Source of the DNA: an uncultured Eubacteriales bacterium
Lineage (GTDB): Bacteria; Bacillota; Clostridia; Oscillospirales; Oscillospiraceae
NCBI GenBank assembly: GCA_900549645.1
Contig: URPD01000063.1
Coordinates: 1-8,280, forward strand
Reading direction: 5' to 3'
DNA length: 8,280 nucleotides
The notes beneath the pieces were generated by a model. That model had not been told where the DNA came from. It did no database searches and worked only from the letters and a program-made list of their open reading frames with translations. Positions 7,701 to 8,280 of this stretch are shown here, piece after piece (the stretch's first letter is position 1; each line of letters starts with the position of its first letter). The position numbers and the translations under genes are program-made.

Positions 7701-8081
7701 AACGAGTATGTGGGCGACGATCCGCATACGGACGGCACGGTGCTCGAAAAATGGGTGCTCCGCATCGACGATATGGACGAGGACACCACGTCCGGCAGCT
7801 ATTCCGTGCGCTTCCTGCGTCCGGAGCTGGAGCGCAGATCGCATAAGCTGGAGATATACACCTTTGACGGCACAGATTGGACGCGTGTGTCCACCCGCAG
7901 CAGCGGCAGCTATACGGTGTTCGACTGCAATTCCGATACGGTCGTGTTCGCCGCGGTCGATACGCGCGGCACACCGGCGTGGGTGTGGGTCGGCGTCGGC
8001 ATCCTCGCCGCCGCAGCCGTCGGAGCGTTCGTAGTCCTCCGCCGCAAGAAGACGAAAGTGAAGGACAAAGAAACCGCCTGA
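4776..8081 (+). CDS. Membrane-anchored GLUG-repeat surface protein with helical insert
   Basis: This 1101-residue protein starts with a signal peptide (MKKKR, a hydrophobic core, and a likely cut after A26). Beta-helix repeats of the GLUG type follow in two blocks, about 31-300 and 671-845. Eleven units carry a GG motif of the VGGIAG type, at about 130, 156, 182, 238, 267, 293, 689, 744, 773, 799 and 824. Between the blocks lies a helix-rich region (about 303-660) with coiled-coil character and a DTDGDGIPD loop (532-540). A small beta-grasp-like domain resembling InlB B-repeats (about 880-941) and another beta domain (945-1063) precede a membrane helix (about 1067-1089) and a Lys/Arg-rich tail. 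It is thus a type I protein facing outward, with no LPXTG motif. GLUG repeats occur in bacterial adhesins and peptidases, but no enzyme motif is seen. The ATGA overlap with the transporter implies a shared job, probably as scaffold or substrate-handling partner. Confidence 0.88.
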   Translation: MKKKRVMALLLAVLLAVGIAVPAAAADNQVIHIVTAEDLRTFARNCQLDSYSVGLSVLLDEDIDMGGEAIQPIPSFSGAFNGNGHSITNFTLATDGSHQGFFRYIEEGARVINLKLSGTVTPDGTRENVGGLAGTNRGTITGCAFDGTVSGLTNVGGVAGENYGTVKNCTVTGKVTGKRYTGGVVGFNNGTIDSAYNHAEVNTSITASELELDSLSLMDMTSLDLTSANDANVVSDSGGIVGGSVGLIYNSVNYGTIGYQHYGYNVGGVAGRQSGYMEGCENHGRVYGRKDVGGIVGQMEPYMELALSEDLATELQTLHDLVTVTLSDTNIQNDDVNAALTRMQSNAYSAARGASSLADHLGGVADTAIDATNEILNRIDYSIKAMEPIMSDLNQAAVNFSLGMQHMDNAMDNLEMDSATLGELHTNLDQMSEALERINVELEYLSYIASAYFNKKGDGEVDLDQLRPDNADEIKDKYGYDYDLDAGSSSSKLKKALVQVVSDLIMDTAKLSKATSKVLAILDDYYLTPIYDTDGDGIPDQSRLEYANDEGGMARDNFTAASNYLASATGGLDELNQYLASLDKVQFPNLGSKYYDYSDELFNGLTGVAGSMSDLNSAMDSTSDVLTMNLMRVNDQFNVVMQLLANALSGNIENNVYDDVSEPDNDESIDGKLSGCVNYGEVSGDLDIGGIAGAMAIEFEADVEGDVTSGLSVTRILSKTYMIKCVARRCVNRGAVTAKKNNVGGIAGVTEMGTIIDCEGYGSVESSTGGYVGGIVGYSYTNVRDSYAMCNIAGSEYVGGIAGFGTEITDCHSLVGVTGATACGGAIAGYADMNGEGIVDGNSFVHETLGAIDGISYNGRATPISYDQLLAVPGLPDEFRTLTLRFVADGETVKELSFSYGDSIDESEIPAVPEKDGYSGHWADYDYSALYFSDVIEAEYSYKRATLAVENTRAGSPMSIVLVEGSFNEGSQAMLNEYVGDDPHTDGTVLEKWVLRIDDMDEDTTSGSYSVRFLRPELERRSHKLEIYTFDGTDWTRVSTRSSGSYTVFDCNSDTVVFAAVDTRGTPAWVWVGVGILAAAAVGAFVVLRRKKTKVKDKETA
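5682..6755 (+). other. Helical block inserted between the two beta-helix blocks
   Basis: Residues 303-660 of the surface protein break the GLUG pattern. They are rich in Leu, Asn, Ala and Met with heptad-like spacing, for example about 383-446 and 560-650. This resembles by eye the extracellular helical repeats of YhgE/Pip-type proteins and some Firmicute MMPL loops. The GLUG pattern resumes at 671 with GKLSGCVNYGEVSG, which matches units before the block, so the helices look like an insertion into one repeat protein. DTDGDGIPD (532-540) has the D-x-D-x-D-G-x-x-D spacing of calcium loops. Confidence 0.6.
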
Positions 8082-8116
8082 GCGGGAAGCGAAGGAAAGA
8101 GTTAAGTAATAAGTAA

Positions 8117-8160
8117 TATGAAAAACACAGGGCGGCACCATCCGCCCCGTGTTTTTCATA
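8117..8160. terminator. Strong, probably bidirectional terminator after the GLUG gene
   Basis: The arms 8117-8135 and 8142-8160 pair across a 6-base loop (CACCAT) with a single A-C mismatch (8129/8148). The upper stem GGGCGG/CCGCCC is GC-rich, and the lower stem has AAAAA on one arm and TTTTT on the other. It can therefore act from either strand, ending the envelope operon and possibly a convergent gene beyond the window. It begins 36 bases after the stop at 8081. Confidence 0.9.
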
Positions 8161-8200
8161 AGTTGCATTCTCTTTTACCCATTGGCAATTAATAAAGCCC

Positions 8201-8259
8201 GGCGCCCCCTCAGTCGGTTTTACGACCGCCAGGGCAGAAAGTCAAGCAAGTGCAACGCC
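8201..8259. repeat. Partial inverted copy (copy B) of the dispersed repeat
   Basis: On the - strand, CCGACTGAGGGGG (8205-8217) matches the core of copy A (CTGACTGAGGGG at 2136-2147), sharing ten identical bases in opposite orientation. The arm beyond it, CTGGCGGTCG on the - strand (8223-8232), matches loosely the CTGTCAGCG arm of copy A. A short stem GTCG/CGAC with the loop GTTTTA (8213-8226) replaces the GTCAGC/GCTGAC hairpin. AAGCAAGTGCAACGCC (8244-8259) also recalls AAGCAACGCC on the - strand of copy A (2187-2196). G-rich ends are not seen. Bases 8260-8280 hold nothing recognisable. Confidence 0.45.
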
Positions 8260-8280
8260 TAAATTATGGAACACTTCGGC

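Noticed and set aside
4287..8168. Open frame of 1293 codons on the - strand
   Set aside because: It is the exact codon complement of the surface-protein gene and stays open only because that gene lacks TTA, CTA and TCA codons. Its translation is low-complexity Ala/Val/Asp/Arg sequence with no domain, and the + strand product has a signal peptide, repeats and a membrane anchor.

Overview
The window joins a housekeeping ribosomal-protein and RNA-polymerase operon to a separate two-gene envelope operon. All genes lie on the + strand. The S4 (zinc-less type), alpha and L17 proteins, the strong AGGAGG-type ribosome binding sites, the U-tailed hairpin terminators and the consensus sigma-A-type promoter suggest a GC-rich Clostridia-type Firmicute, perhaps of the Oscillospiraceae/Ruminococcaceae gut lineages. 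That placement is inferred from the look of the proteins and repeats, not from a search.

Region 1 (1-2065) is the end of the alpha operon: rpsD (S4), rpoA (RNA polymerase alpha) and rplQ (L17). It is closed by a textbook 14-bp hairpin terminator. A small hairpin sits in the rpsD-rpoA gap.

Region 2 (2066-2316) is non-coding. It holds a probable MITE-like or REP-like dispersed repeat of about 148 bp with short inverted ends and three internal hairpins, then C-tracts that could form a G-quadruplex on the - strand. Next comes a near-consensus promoter (TTGCTT, 17 bp, extended -10 TGTTATAAT) that starts the second operon.

Region 3 (2317-8081) is a two-gene operon with ATGA stop/start overlap. 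The first gene encodes an MMPL/RND-type proton-driven transporter of 820 residues, with a D-Y pair in each half. Its cytoplasmic tail carries a short two-unit repeat that resembles a bactofilin beta-helix rung. The second encodes a secreted protein of 1101 residues, anchored by a C-terminal membrane helix. It is built of GLUG-type beta-helix repeats, split by a helical block of about 350 residues with one calcium-loop-like motif, and followed by small beta domains. The tight coupling implies that the two proteins work together: a pump in the membrane and a large extracellular scaffold beside it. The substrate is unknown, and this pair is the best candidate for an undescribed system here.

Region 4 (8082-8280) has a strong, probably bidirectional terminator. 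It then has a second, inverted, partial copy of the repeat family seen in region 2, so repeat copies flank the envelope operon. No gene is visible in the last 120 bases.
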